64,000 bases of DNA from Burkholderiales bacterium (GCA_905339295.1 CAJPFI010000014.1:1-64000), one strand, 5' to 3'; shown: positions 16,796 to 25,017, numbered from the stretch's first letter. Numbers and translations: made by a program. The notes: generated by a model not told the origin, from the letters alone.

Positions 16796-16948
16796 CTGTC
16801 CCGCAGGTTCCGACGATGGAGGAACGGATGAAACCGGTCGTCGGGCAAGGCGGATGCCCGAAACCGTGCCCCGGGGACACGTCAAGGCCGCGCAACGCGG
16901 CATGGCGGCCGAGTCGACCGTGACCTGTCGAGCGAACCTGCGGGACAG
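16796..16948. repeat. Family B element bounded by perfect 15 bp inverted repeats
   Basis: CTGTCCCGCAGGTTC at 16796-16810 and its exact complement at 16934-16948 enclose 123 bp without a plausible gene. The terminal repeat differs by one base from that of the element at 10407-10474, and the sequence following the left arm (CGACGATGGAGGAACGGAT) is also shared with it in reverse orientation. It fills most of the divergent space between the MFS gene and ubiD. Confidence 0.75.
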
Positions 16949-16997
16949 CATGCCAGGCGATGGCCGCGATTCCCGCCTTCGGCCGGACGCGAACCGC

Positions 16998-17003
16998 TAG
17001 AAT
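16998..17003 (+). promoter_or_regulatory. Putative -10 box for ubiD
   Basis: CCGCTAGAAT, 23 nt before the ubiD ATG, same type as the boxes before hemC and hemX. No clear -35 hexamer. Confidence 0.45.
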
Positions 17004-17026
17004 CCCCCGGTACCCGGAATCCGGCC

Positions 17027-18544
17027 ATGCCCTACCGCGACCTGCGCGACTTCCTCGCCCAGCTCGAACGCGACGGCGAGCTCAAGCGCGTGCGCGCGAG
17101 CGTCGATCCGCGCCTCGAGATGACGGCATTGTGCGACCGCGTGCTGCGCCGTGGCGGCCCGGCGATCCTGTTCGAGTCGCCGAAAGGAGCGTTCCGGGGG
17201 CCTTCGGGAGGCACGATCCCGGTGCTCGGCAACCTGTTCGGCACGCCGGAGCGCGTCGCGCGCGCGATGGGCGCGGATCCGGCGAACTGGCGCGAAAGCC
17301 TGCGCGAGGTCGGGCGGCTCCTCGCGTTCCTGAAGGAGCCCGAGCCGCCGAAAGGGCTCCGGGACGCATGGCAGAACACACGCCCGCTGTTCATGAAGGT
17401 GCTCGACATGGCGCCGAAGGAGCGGCGCTCGGCGCCGTGCCAGGAGGTCGTGTGGGAAGGCGCCGACGTGGACCTCTCGCGCCTGCCGGTGCAGACATGC
17501 TGGCCGGGCGATGCGGGGCCGCTGATCACCTGGGGGCTCACGGTGACGCGCGGGCCGCACAAGAAGCGGCAGAACCTCGGCATCTACCGGCAGCAGGTGA
17601 TCGCGCGCGACAAGGTGATCATGCGCTGGCTCGCGCATCGCGGTGGCGCGCTCGACTTCCGCGACCACGCGCGCGCGCATCCGGGGACGCCGTTCCCGGT
17701 CGCGGTCGCGCTCGGCGCCGACCCGGCGACGATCCTCGGCGCCGTGACGCCGGTGCCCGACTCGCTGTCCGAGTACCAGTTCGCGGGCCTGCTGCGCGGC
17801 GGCCGCACCGAGATCGTCCGCTGCATCACGCACGACCTGCAGGTGCCGGCATCCGCCGAGATCGTGCTCGAGGGGAATCTCGCGCCCGACGCGGGCGATC
17901 CGACCGGCTACGAGTCGGCGGCGGAAGGGCCGTTCGGCGACCACACCGGCTACTACAACGAGGTCGAGCGCTTCCCGGTGTTCACGATCGAGCGCATGAC
18001 GATGCGCCGCGACCCGATCTACCACTCGACCCACACCGGCAAGCCGCCCGACGAGCCGGCGATGCTCGGCGTGGCGCTGAACGAGGTGTTCGTGCCGCTG
18101 CTGCAGAAGCAGTTCCCGGAGATCGCGGACTTCCACCTGCCGCCGGAGGGCTGCAGCTACCGGATGGCCGTCGTCTCGATGAGGAAGCAGTACCCCGGCC
18201 ATGCCAAGCGCGTGATGTTCGGCATCTGGAGCTTCCTGCGCCAGTTCATGTACACGAAGTTCATCGTGGTCACCGACGACGACGTCGACATCCGCGACTG
18301 GAAGGAGGTCGTCTGGGCGCTCACGACGCGCGTGGACCCCGCGCGCGACACGCTGATCGTCGAGTCGACGCCGATCGACTACCTCGATTTCGCCTCGCCG
18401 GTATCCGGGCTCGGCAGCAAGATGGGCATCGACGCCACCGCGAAGTGGCCCGGCGAGACGGCGCGCCAATGGGGCCGGCCGATCGCGATGGACGAGGCGG
18501 TGAGCGCGCGCGTCGACGCGCTGCTGCGCGACCTCGCGCTGTAG
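17027..18544 (+). CDS. ubiD: UbiD-family prenylated-FMN decarboxylase (3-octaprenyl-4-hydroxybenzoate carboxy-lyase)
   Basis: UbiD decarboxylates octaprenyl-4-hydroxybenzoate in ubiquinone synthesis with prenylated FMN supplied by UbiX. The 505-residue length and the N-terminus [21 protein letters not shown] are standard. Family segments include [44 protein letters not shown], the catalytic E-x2-E region in [11 protein letters not shown], and [20 protein letters not shown]. ubiX was not seen in the window. It is flanked by repeats on both sides (family B upstream, family D downstream). Confidence 0.95.
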   Translation: MPYRDLRDFLAQLERDGELKRVRASVDPRLEMTALCDRVLRRGGPAILFESPKGAFRGPSGGTIPVLGNLFGTPERVARAMGADPANWRESLREVGRLLAFLKEPEPPKGLRDAWQNTRPLFMKVLDMAPKERRSAPCQEVVWEGADVDLSRLPVQTCWPGDAGPLITWGLTVTRGPHKKRQNLGIYRQQVIARDKVIMRWLAHRGGALDFRDHARAHPGTPFPVAVALGADPATILGAVTPVPDSLSEYQFAGLLRGGRTEIVRCITHDLQVPASAEIVLEGNLAPDAGDPTGYESAAEGPFGDHTGYYNEVERFPVFTIERMTMRRDPIYHSTHTGKPPDEPAMLGVALNEVFVPLLQKQFPEIADFHLPPEGCSYRMAVVSMRKQYPGHAKRVMFGIWSFLRQFMYTKFIVVTDDDVDIRDWKEVVWALTTRVDPARDTLIVESTPIDYLDFASPVSGLGSKMGIDATAKWPGETARQWGRPIAMDEAVSARVDALLRDLAL

Positions 18545-18549
18545 GGAAG

Positions 18550-18772
18550 CCCTGTACGGGTCCGCGGCGGCGCGACGCGCCGGCCGGGGACGACGGTGCG
18601 GCACCGCGCGCCGGGCGTGGCAGGCCGCGCATTCAGGGGCGGCAACCAGGCCAGCCTCCCGGATGGATTGCCCCGAACGGTTGGCACATCCGCGGAGCGC
18701 AGGTCGTCCCGACAGCGGTACGCGTGCATGAACGCGCTGCGTGGACCCGTGCAGGGATCCCGGGGACTGCGC
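18550..18772. repeat. Family D diverged intergenic repeat, copy 2 (inverted)
   Basis: About 220 bp between ubiD and the glycosyltransferase array that match, in reverse complement, the repeat at 10479-10692. The best-conserved blocks are GGCGCGTCGCGCCGCCG and GCACGGGTCCACGCAGCG. No gene is evident in 18545-18813 on either strand. Confidence 0.6.
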
Positions 18773-18813
18773 GACGCGGGCGCGAGTGCCCCGCGAGCGT
18801 CGACGGGCGCTGG

Positions 18814-19779
18814 CTAGCCGCCCGTCGACCGGGCCGCGCGGCGCACGAGACGCTCGACCGCCGACAGCACGAGCGGGAGCGGATCGCCCGGCGCGGCGGG
18901 CGTGTGGCGCAGCGCGATGTCCGCGATGATCGGGACGTCGTCCGTGGCGTACGCAAGCGACGCGGCGGCGCCTTCGTCCTTCGGGTGCCAGGTGACGTGG
19001 GACATCAGCATCACTTCCGTGGTCAGCGGCAGGCCGCGTGCGATCGCATCGAAGGCCCGGCGGATCGGCGCCCCGCCCGGATAGTCCCGGTTGGCGGCAA
19101 CCCGGGCGAGGCGCTTGATCGCGGTCTTGACGATGAACTGCGTCCTGCTTCGCACCGGGACGTGGCAGATCTCGACGATGTCTTCCGGGAGATCGACACA
19201 AGGCATGCGCGGCGAGGTCCGCTGGTTCCGGCCGAGGAGGACGTCGTGGTTGCCCATCGTGATCGTGGCGGACGATTCGAGCGCGAAATGGCGCGTGAGC
19301 GCGATCTTGCGCGACATGTTCGACGTGTAGGCGACCTTCCTCAGGATGCGGCGCGAGGCGCGGAGCTTCGCGACGATGTCGCCCGGCGCGTCGTCCAGCG
19401 ACGGTACGTAGGTGGGCCACGCGACGCGGCCGAAGTGGCCGGGCGGCACCGCCTCGAGCGAACGCTCGAGCGCGTCACGCGAGCCGACCCTGAGGAACTC
19501 GTCGGCGTCGAGCGGGAACACGGCGTCGGCGCCTCCCCGCGAGAACGCCTCGCGCGCGGCGGACGTCGTGATCTCCGCCTGCAGGTAGCCCGCCGCGTCG
19601 CTGCGCATCACGACGAGGCGCAGCTTCTCGGCGCACAGCGCGTCGAGGATCGCGGGCGTGCGGTCGGCGGAGCCGTGGTCGACGACGATGAGGCCGTCGA
19701 GCACCGAGAGGTTGTGGCGCACGAACGCCTCGATGATGTCCTCCTCGTTGCGCACCATCGAGACGCCCACGAGCCTCAT
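18814..19779 (-). CDS. Glycosyltransferase family 2-like protein, array member 4
   Basis: A 321-residue member of a four-gene tandem array. The N-terminus MRLVGVSMVRNEEDIIEAFV, the VDHGSADRTPAIL strand and the FPLDADEFLRV metal/nucleotide-sugar motif are those of GT-A glycosyltransferases of the Glyco_tranf_2_4 type. A second conserved block, HVPVRSRTQFIVKTAIKRL, is shared with the other members. No transmembrane segment or signal peptide is seen, so it probably acts in the cytoplasm. Donor and acceptor are unknown. Its ATG overlaps the TGA of the preceding paralogue. It is the last gene of a seven-gene minus-strand run. Confidence 0.88.
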   Translation of the reverse strand: MRLVGVSMVRNEEDIIEAFVRHNLSVLDGLIVVDHGSADRTPAILDALCAEKLRLVVMRSDAAGYLQAEITTSAAREAFSRGGADAVFPLDADEFLRVGSRDALERSLEAVPPGHFGRVAWPTYVPSLDDAPGDIVAKLRASRRILRKVAYTSNMSRKIALTRHFALESSATITMGNHDVLLGRNQRTSPRMPCVDLPEDIVEICHVPVRSRTQFIVKTAIKRLARVAANRDYPGGAPIRRAFDAIARGLPLTTEVMLMSHVTWHPKDEGAAASLAYATDDVPIIADIALRHTPAAPGDPLPLVLSAVERLVRRAARSTGG

Positions 19780-20744
19780 CGCGCGGGTTCCGGCGCGGCG
19801 GCGCGCGCAGAGGCGAGGCGGCGGACGAGCCTTTCGATGGCGGACAGCACCAGCGGCAGCGCGTTCGCCGCGGCGGGAGGCGTGTACCGGAGCGAGACCG
19901 GGGCGAGGAACGGCGACTCGACGAGCGTCAGCGACGCGAGCTCGCGCCACGCGAGGCGCGGCGCGGACCAGTTGTGCGCGGCCAGCGTCAACGCGCCGAC
20001 GTCGACCGGTTCCCCGGACCGGATCCCGTCGTAGGTCACCTGCGATGCCGCGTCCGGCTTCCAGTCGATCTTCGCGGCGACCCGCCCGAGCTTCTTGATC
20101 GCCACCTTCGCGATGAACTGCTCGACGCTGCGGATCGGGACGTGCGCGACGGCGGCGACGCGGTCGACGATCTCGACGTGCCTGCGCTGGCCGCGCACGG
20201 GCGCGTCCGGGTGTCCTTCGATCCAGTGGTTGCCCTGCGCGACGACGTCGTCGGTCGCCGCCAGGAAATGCCGGCCCACGACCACCTTGGCGAACTCGTG
20301 CGACTCCGCGGCGGCGCGCCGCGCGCCGCGCAGCATGGCGAGGATGTCCGGCGCGGGACGGGCGAGGTCCGGCACGTACGTCGGCCAGCGCAGCTTGCCG
20401 TAGGTGTCGGGCGGGATCGCGGCGAGCGCCAGCTCGAGCTCGCGCCGCGTCGACACCTTGAGGAACTCGTCGGCATCGAGCGGGAACACGAAGTCGACGC
20501 GCGGGTTCGTGAACGCATGGCGCACGGCCTGCGTCATGATCGCCGGCTGCAGGTAGCCGACCGCCTCGTTGCGCATCAGGACGAGCGGAAGCCGCTCGCC
20601 GCACAGCGCGTTCAGGATGCCGAGCGTCGCGTCGGCCGAGCCGTGGTCGATCACGACGAGCCCGTCGAGGACGGTCAGGTTGTGACGGACGAAGACCTCG
20701 ATGATGTCCGCCTCGTTGCGCACCATCGCGACGCCCACCAGCAT
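19776..20744 (-). CDS. Glycosyltransferase family 2-like protein, array member 3
   Basis: A 322-residue paralogue: MLVGVAMVRNEADIIEVFV, VIDHGSADATLGILNAL, VDFVFPLDADEFLKV and HVPIRSVEQFIAKVAIKKLG. The C-terminal ALPLVLSAIERLVRRLASA is nearly the same as in member 4, so the two are close duplicates. The start overlaps the upstream stop as TGATG and the stop overlaps the next start as ATGA, implying coupled translation. Likely cytoplasmic; substrate unknown. Confidence 0.88.
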   Translation of the reverse strand: MLVGVAMVRNEADIIEVFVRHNLTVLDGLVVIDHGSADATLGILNALCGERLPLVLMRNEAVGYLQPAIMTQAVRHAFTNPRVDFVFPLDADEFLKVSTRRELELALAAIPPDTYGKLRWPTYVPDLARPAPDILAMLRGARRAAAESHEFAKVVVGRHFLAATDDVVAQGNHWIEGHPDAPVRGQRRHVEIVDRVAAVAHVPIRSVEQFIAKVAIKKLGRVAAKIDWKPDAASQVTYDGIRSGEPVDVGALTLAAHNWSAPRLAWRELASLTLVESPFLAPVSLRYTPPAAANALPLVLSAIERLVRRLASARAAAPEPAR

Positions 20745-21823
20745 CACGGCGCGGGAACTCCGGCGGGTCGCGGGGACGGCGCGGCCGCGCCGGAGGCGAA
20801 CCGCCTCGCGATCCGCTCGGTCGCCGCGAGCACCAGCGGCAGCGGATCGGCCGCCCCCTGCGGCGTGTACTTCAACGCGATCGGCGCGAGGAACGGGTCG
20901 TCGACGAGCTCGACCGACGACGCCGGCAGCCACTTGTCGCGCACGACCGACCAGTTGACGGCGTACTCGAGCAGCGTCGCGGCGTCGAGCGCCCGTCCCG
21001 AACGAATCGTCCCGTACACGAACTGCGAGGCCGCGTCGGGATTCCAGTCCATGTTCGCGGCCATGCGCCCCAGCTTCTTGATCGCCACCTTGGCGACGAG
21101 CTGCGCGCCGCTGCGGATCGGCACGTGCGCGATTGCCGCGAACGCGTCCCGCACGCGCGCGTGGGGCCCGGAATTCTCCGGGGTCGCGTCCGGATGCGGC
21201 GCGACGAAGTGGTTGCCGTTCGACAGCGTCGCGTCGGGCGTCGCCATCAGGTGGCGCGACACGACGACCTTGTGGAAGATGTGCCGCTCGACCGCGAGCC
21301 GGCGCGCGCCGCGCAGGAGCCCGACGATGTCACGCGGCGCGGGATCGAAGCTCGGGACGTACGTGAGCCAGCGCAGGACGCCGTGCATCCGCGGCGGGAT
21401 CGCGAGGAGCGCGCGGTCGAGGCCGTCCCGCTCCGGCACCTTGAGGAACTCGTCGGCGTCGAGCGCGAACACGAAGTCGGCACCGAACTGCGAGAGGACT
21501 CGCCGCACGGCCGACGTCGTGATCTGCTCCTGCAGGTACCCCGGCATGTCGTTCTCGAACAGGACCAGCGGCAGCCGCTCCGCGCCGAGCCGGCGCAGGA
21601 TCGCGAGCGTGCCGTCGACCGAGCCGTGATCGATGACCGCCATCCCGTCGAGCACGGACAGGTTGTGGCGAACGAACGCCTCGATGATGTCCGCCTCGTT
21701 GCGGACCATCGACACCGCCCAGAGCCGCGGGCGGCCGGAAGTGATTCCCCCGGCGCGCGCTTCCCTCGCCTCCCCCCGGGGGGCACCGCGGCCCCGGGGC
21801 GGCCCGTCGGTCGCGGGTGTCAT
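20744..21823 (-). CDS. Glycosyltransferase family 2-like protein, array member 2, with repeat at its 5' end
   Basis: Paralogue of the neighbouring genes with VSMVRNEADIIEAFVRHNL, VIDHGSVDGTLAIL, FVFALDADEFLKV and HVPIRSGAQLVAKVAIKKLG. The ATG at 21823 gives 359 residues, but the first 30 or so (Pro-, Gly- and Arg-rich) are encoded by a family C repeat and match nothing in the other three proteins, which begin 4-6 residues before MVRNE. A GTG at 21715 would start the protein at VSMVRNE and exclude the repeat. Neither has a well-placed Shine-Dalgarno. The native start was probably lost to the repeat. Confidence 0.82.
   Translation of the reverse strand: MTPATDGPPRGRGAPRGEAREARAGGITSGRPRLWAVSMVRNEADIIEAFVRHNLSVLDGMAVIDHGSVDGTLAILRRLGAERLPLVLFENDMPGYLQEQITTSAVRRVLSQFGADFVFALDADEFLKVPERDGLDRALLAIPPRMHGVLRWLTYVPSFDPAPRDIVGLLRGARRLAVERHIFHKVVVSRHLMATPDATLSNGNHFVAPHPDATPENSGPHARVRDAFAAIAHVPIRSGAQLVAKVAIKKLGRMAANMDWNPDAASQFVYGTIRSGRALDAATLLEYAVNWSVVRDKWLPASSVELVDDPFLAPIALKYTPQGAADPLPLVLAATERIARRFASGAAAPSPRPAGVPAP
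21744..21805 (-). repeat. Family C G/C-rich unit overlapping the start of a glycosyltransferase gene
   Basis: Read on the minus strand it begins GGGCCGCCCCGG, has a C-run/G-run centre (CCCCCCGGGGGGAGGCG) and ends GGGGGAATCAC, the same plan as the units at 27141-27202 and 60885-61020. Confidence 0.7.
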
Positions 21824-21864
21824 CCCTCCCGGGACGCTCGCCGGCGGTCGCGATCCGCCGGCGG

Positions 21865-22809
21865 TCATACGCCGCCGGTCGTGCGCGCGACCTCCGCGGC
21901 GACGCGCTCGCCGAACGCGAGCACGCGCGCGAGCGGCACGGGCGGGCGCTCGGGCGTGTAGCGGAGCGCGATGTCGCCGATGAACGGATCCTCGATCCAG
22001 CGCGTCGTCGCGGGATCGATCCAGCGCTCGCGCGACACGCCGTAGTTCGCGACGACCGCCTCGAGCGACTCGCGCGTCGGCGTCCGTCCGGCCATGATCG
22101 CCTCGAACGCCTCGCGGAACTGGAACGAGTTCGTCATGTCGTCCGGGTTCGCGAGCAGCCGCGACAGGTAGCCGACGGTCATCTTGGCGGTGTACTGGGC
22201 GACGCCGCGCACCGGGACGTGCGCCATCGACACGACGTCGCCGTCGAGGAGGACGTGCCGGTCGCCGGCCATCCCGCTCGGCGGAACGACCTCGTGGTTG
22301 CCGATGCCGACGACCGCGCCGGGCGTCTCGAGCAGGCGATGCCGCACGACGACCTTGCGCATGCCGTGCGCGTCGGTCGGCGTGCGCCTCGCGCGCCGGA
22401 GGCGCGACACGATGTCTCCCTGCAGGTCGAGGTCGGGCAGGAAATGGACCCACGGCATGACGAGGTGCCGCGCCGGATCGGCATCGGCGACCGCGCGCTC
22501 GAACGCCTCCCTCGAGCGGATGCGGAGGAACTCGTCGGCGTCGATCGGGATGCACAGGTCCGCGCCGGCCGCGAGCGTGCGCCGCACCTGCTCGGTCGTG
22601 ATCCGCGACTGCAGGTAGCCGATCGAGTCGTCGCGCACGACCTCGATCGGCAGCCCTTCGCGGACGAGCGCGTCGAGGATCGAGGGCGTCGCGTCGCTCG
22701 ACCCGTGGTCGACGACGGTCAATGCCGAGAGAACGCCCAGGTTGTGCCGGATCGACGCCTCGAGGATGTCCTCCTCGTCGCGGACGACCGTGACGCCGCC
22801 GATCCGCAT
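21865..22809 (-). CDS. Glycosyltransferase family 2-like protein, array member 1 (most diverged)
   Basis: A 314-residue GT-A type protein starting MRIGGVTVVRDEEDILEASI, with VVDHGSSDATPSILDAL and LCIPIDADEFLRI. It has the array's later block in altered form (HVPVRGVAQYTAKMTVGYLS) and its own C-terminus (IGDIALRYTPERPPVPLARV). It is clearly further from the other three than they are from each other, suggesting it is the founder or a separately recruited copy. It starts 4 nt after the YqjK-like gene, linking the array to that operon. Confidence 0.88.
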   Translation of the reverse strand: MRIGGVTVVRDEEDILEASIRHNLGVLSALTVVDHGSSDATPSILDALVREGLPIEVVRDDSIGYLQSRITTEQVRRTLAAGADLCIPIDADEFLRIRSREAFERAVADADPARHLVMPWVHFLPDLDLQGDIVSRLRRARRTPTDAHGMRKVVVRHRLLETPGAVVGIGNHEVVPPSGMAGDRHVLLDGDVVSMAHVPVRGVAQYTAKMTVGYLSRLLANPDDMTNSFQFREAFEAIMAGRTPTRESLEAVVANYGVSRERWIDPATTRWIEDPFIGDIALRYTPERPPVPLARVLAFGERVAAEVARTTGGV

Positions 22810-22813
22810 CGGA

Positions 22814-23092
22814 TCAGCGGCGGCTGAATTCGCGCCAGGCGTTCATCGCCCGCCAGATCGAGAGCGCGGCGGCGGCGGTGCGCAGCGTGCGCCCCATCCG
22901 CCGGTAGCCCAGGATCGGCAGCGCGAGCCCGACCGCGCGCATGACGTACGGGCGCACGCGTGCACGCCGCGAAGCGTCGGCAGGCGGCGCGATGGCGGTG
23001 CGCACGTCGTGCCACGCGAGCCCGAGCTTCAGGCGCTCGAGGTCGGCGGCGGCGACGAGTCGCGCGCGCTTCTCGGCGAGGTCGGTGTGCAT
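22814..23092 (-). CDS. YqjK-like small protein
   Basis: A 92-residue basic protein, third gene of a DUF883/YqjE/YqjK-type operon. The N-terminal half is helical and charged (LAEKRARLVAAADLERLKLG) and the C-terminal half is weakly amphipathic (AAAALSIWRAMNAWREFSRR). Sequence similarity to E. coli YqjK is limited; the call rests mainly on position and size. A GTG at 23098 overlapping the preceding stop is an alternative start. Function unknown. Confidence 0.65.
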   Translation of the reverse strand: MHTDLAEKRARLVAAADLERLKLGLAWHDVRTAIAPPADASRRARVRPYVMRAVGLALPILGYRRMGRTLRTAAAALSIWRAMNAWREFSRR

Positions 23093-23094
23093 GG

Positions 23095-23502
23095 TCACGG
23101 GCCGGGCGGGCGTTCGCCCGCGACGAGGGCCCGGTCCTTCTCGAACTCGGCGATCGTGGCCGAGAACGGCGTGGGCGCGCTGCGGACGATCGACGCGGCG
23201 CGCGCGAACGCGAAGGCCGCGAGCACGCCGTAGACCGCCGCCAGCCCGGCGATCGCCGCGTAGCGGTACGTGTCCCAGAAATACGCCACGATGCAAAGCG
23301 AGATCGCGGCGACCGCGAGCGTGGCGAGCACCGCGCCCGCGACGGCGAGGATCACCAGCGACTGGACGCGCTCGCGCTCGAGGGCGAGCTCGACGCCGGC
23401 GAGCTCGAATCGCGTTCGCGCGAGACCGAGCGCCCCCGCGACGAGGCGCCTGATCGAGGGCGCGAGGCCGGACTCCGGTCCCGCGCGCGCGTCGTCGCTC
23501 AT
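23095..23502 (-). CDS. yqjE: YqjE-like inner-membrane protein (phage-holin-superfamily fold)
   Basis: A 135-residue membrane protein with two transmembrane helices (about residues 48-72 and 78-100) after an amphipathic N-terminus (LVAGALGLARTRFELAGVEL). The pattern matches YqjE, grouped in databases with 'phage holin family' proteins, but there is no phage context. In E. coli YqjE is encoded between YqjD and YqjK, as here. Presumed role: inner-membrane partner of the DUF883 protein under stress or in stationary phase. Confidence 0.85.
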   Translation of the reverse strand: MSDDARAGPESGLAPSIRRLVAGALGLARTRFELAGVELALERERVQSLVILAVAGAVLATLAVAAISLCIVAYFWDTYRYAAIAGLAAVYGVLAAFAFARAASIVRSAPTPFSATIAEFEKDRALVAGERPPGP

Positions 23503-23517
23503 CGGCGCGGGTCGGCG

Positions 23518-23823
23518 CTAGCGACGGTTCATCAGCAGGCCGGCGAGGAAGCCGATCGCCACCGCCGCGCCGATCACCTGCCACGGGTTGTCGTGCACGA
23601 AGTCGTCGGTGATGCGGGCCGCCGCCTTGGCGCGGTCTATCGCCTCGCCTTCGAGCGACTGCAGCCGGAGCTTCGCGGCCAGCAGCTTGGCCTCCACCTG
23701 CGAGCGGAGGTCGCGGGCGCGGTCGCCGGTCTCGTTGGAGGCCTTCTTGAGCAGGTCCTCGGCTTCTGCGAGCACGGCGGAGAAATCGTCGACCAGTTGG
23801 TCGCGGGTACGATCGAACGTCAT
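23518..23823 (-). CDS. yqjD: DUF883 protein, ElaB/YqjD family
   Basis: A 101-residue protein with a charged coiled-coil body (LVDDFSAVLAEAEDLLKKA onward) and a C-terminal segment DDFVHDNPWQVIGAAVAIGF followed by LAGLLMNRR, the YqjD/ElaB membrane-anchor signature. In E. coli these C-tail-anchored proteins bind ribosomes to the inner membrane in stationary phase. It is the first gene of the seven-gene run and has a perfect TATAAT box upstream. Confidence 0.93.
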   Translation of the reverse strand: MTFDRTRDQLVDDFSAVLAEAEDLLKKASNETGDRARDLRSQVEAKLLAAKLRLQSLEGEAIDRAKAAARITDDFVHDNPWQVIGAAVAIGFLAGLLMNRR

Positions 23824-23885
23824 GGCGGACTCCTTGGACGGATCCGGACCGTGGCGGGGCAGCCTTCCACGGGCGCCGGAGGATC

Positions 23886-23891
23886 ATTATA
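23886..23891 (-). promoter_or_regulatory. -10 box (TATAAT) for the yqjD operon
   Basis: On the minus strand GGTTATAATGATCC gives a consensus TATAAT 62 nt before the DUF883 ATG. No good -35 hexamer at 17 bp. It should drive yqjD, yqjE, the yqjK-like gene and the four glycosyltransferases. Confidence 0.55.
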
Positions 23892-23934
23892 ACCGCTGCC
23901 CCGAGGCGCACCGCGGATGCGCGATACTGTCGGG

Positions 23935-24417
23935 ATGAAGCCGTCCCGCCCGCCCGCCCTCGATCCCAGGACCGTGCCCGAGGTACGCGGCTCGGGTTAT
24001 CCCGAACCGTTCCGCTCCCGCATGGGCGACCGCGTCAAGAAGCGGCTCGGCGACGCGCTCGGACTCACTCGCTTCGGCGTGAACCTGGTCACGCTGGGCC
24101 CGGGCGGGCAATCGGCGCTGCGCCACTGGCACACGCTGGAGGACGAGTTCGTCTGGGTGCTGGAGGGAGAGGTCGTGCTGGTGACCGACGCGGGCGAACA
24201 GGTGCTCCGCGAGGGCATGTGCGCCGGCTATCCGGCGGGCCGGCGCGACGGGCACCACTTCGTGAACCGCAGCGATCGCGCGGCGCGCTACCTCGAGGTC
24301 GGCAACCGGGTCGAGGGCGACATCGCGCTCTACCCGGACGACGACCTCGCCTGTGGCGAGGACGAGAACGGCGCCTTCCACATGCACAAGGACGGGCGCC
24401 GCTACCCGTCGCGCTGA
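23935..24417 (+). CDS. Cupin-domain protein
   Basis: A 160-residue single-domain cupin. The two motifs are LRHWHTLEDEFVWVLEGEVV (metal ligands His, His, Glu) and GYPAGRRDGHHFVNRS (third histidine). The YLEVGNRVEGDIALYPDDDL tail is typical of uncharacterised cupins. Possible roles include dioxygenase, isomerase or a simple metal-binding sensor; nothing nearby decides. ATG 23935 was preferred over an ATG six codons upstream because the protein then starts at KPSRPPALD as in relatives. Confidence 0.8.
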   Translation: MKPSRPPALDPRTVPEVRGSGYPEPFRSRMGDRVKKRLGDALGLTRFGVNLVTLGPGGQSALRHWHTLEDEFVWVLEGEVVLVTDAGEQVLREGMCAGYPAGRRDGHHFVNRSDRAARYLEVGNRVEGDIALYPDDDLACGEDENGAFHMHKDGRRYPSR

Positions 24418-24430
24418 TCGCGCACGCCGA

Positions 24431-24446
24431 GGTGGCGATCGCCACC
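24431..24446. terminator. Perfect 16 bp palindrome after the cupin gene
   Basis: GGTGGCGATCGCCACC, 13 bp past the cupin stop, would form an 8 bp stem only if extruded without a loop. It lacks a T-run, so a terminator role is uncertain; it could be a binding site. Confidence 0.3.
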
Positions 24447-24541
24447 GTTCGTCCGGGCACCATTGACGCGGGGGCCGCCGGTCCCCATGTTCGTTCCCGC
24501 GGCCGTGGATGCGGCCGCGCGCAAACCGACGGAGACCCACG

Positions 24542-24955
24542 ATGGCCGACTACCCCCCGCCCGCCAGCCCCGCCGCGCAGCCGCCCATGACGGCCACGCT
24601 GGTCGTCTACGCGCTCTACGCGTTCGCCGCGATCGGCGGCGTGATCTCGTCGGGACTCGTGCAATTCGCGCCGCTGGTCGCGCTCGCCGGCATCGTCGGC
24701 GTGATCATCGCGTACGTGAAGCGCAGCGAGGCGCGGGGCACCTGGGTGGCCTCGCACCTGGACTGGCTGATCCGCACGTTCTGGTGGTCGCTGCTGTGGA
24801 GCCTCATCGTCGGCGCCGTCGGCGTCGTGCTGATGCTCGTGCTGGTCGGGTTCGTCCTGTTGCCGCTCGGGCTTGCCGCAGTGTCGATCTGGGTGATCTA
24901 CCGCGTCGTGCGCGGCTACCTCGCGTTCAGGGACAGCCAGCCGCTGCCCGGATGA
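24542..24955 (+). CDS. DUF4870-like small membrane protein
   Basis: A 137-residue membrane protein with three to four hydrophobic helices: TLVVYALYAFAAIGGVI, LVALAGIVGVIIAYV, LLWSLIVGAVGVVLMLV. The loop YVKRSEARGTWVASHLDWLI followed by RTFWWSLLW is characteristic of a widespread proteobacterial family of unknown function. A GGAG sequence 6-9 nt before the ATG at 24542 supports this start. Stand-alone gene between the cupin and a family C repeat. Confidence 0.7.
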   Translation: MADYPPPASPAAQPPMTATLVVYALYAFAAIGGVISSGLVQFAPLVALAGIVGVIIAYVKRSEARGTWVASHLDWLIRTFWWSLLWSLIVGAVGVVLMLVLVGFVLLPLGLAAVSIWVIYRVVRGYLAFRDSQPLPG

Positions 24956-25017
24956 CGTTCCCCGGAGCGCGCGGCGCGCCACTTCAAGGCGTGGCGCCGC
25001 GCTTCCGGGACGGCGCG

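Noticed and set aside
23095-23502. Prophage holin
   Set aside because: It carries the phage-holin-superfamily fold but sits in the YqjD/E/K order with no phage genes around.
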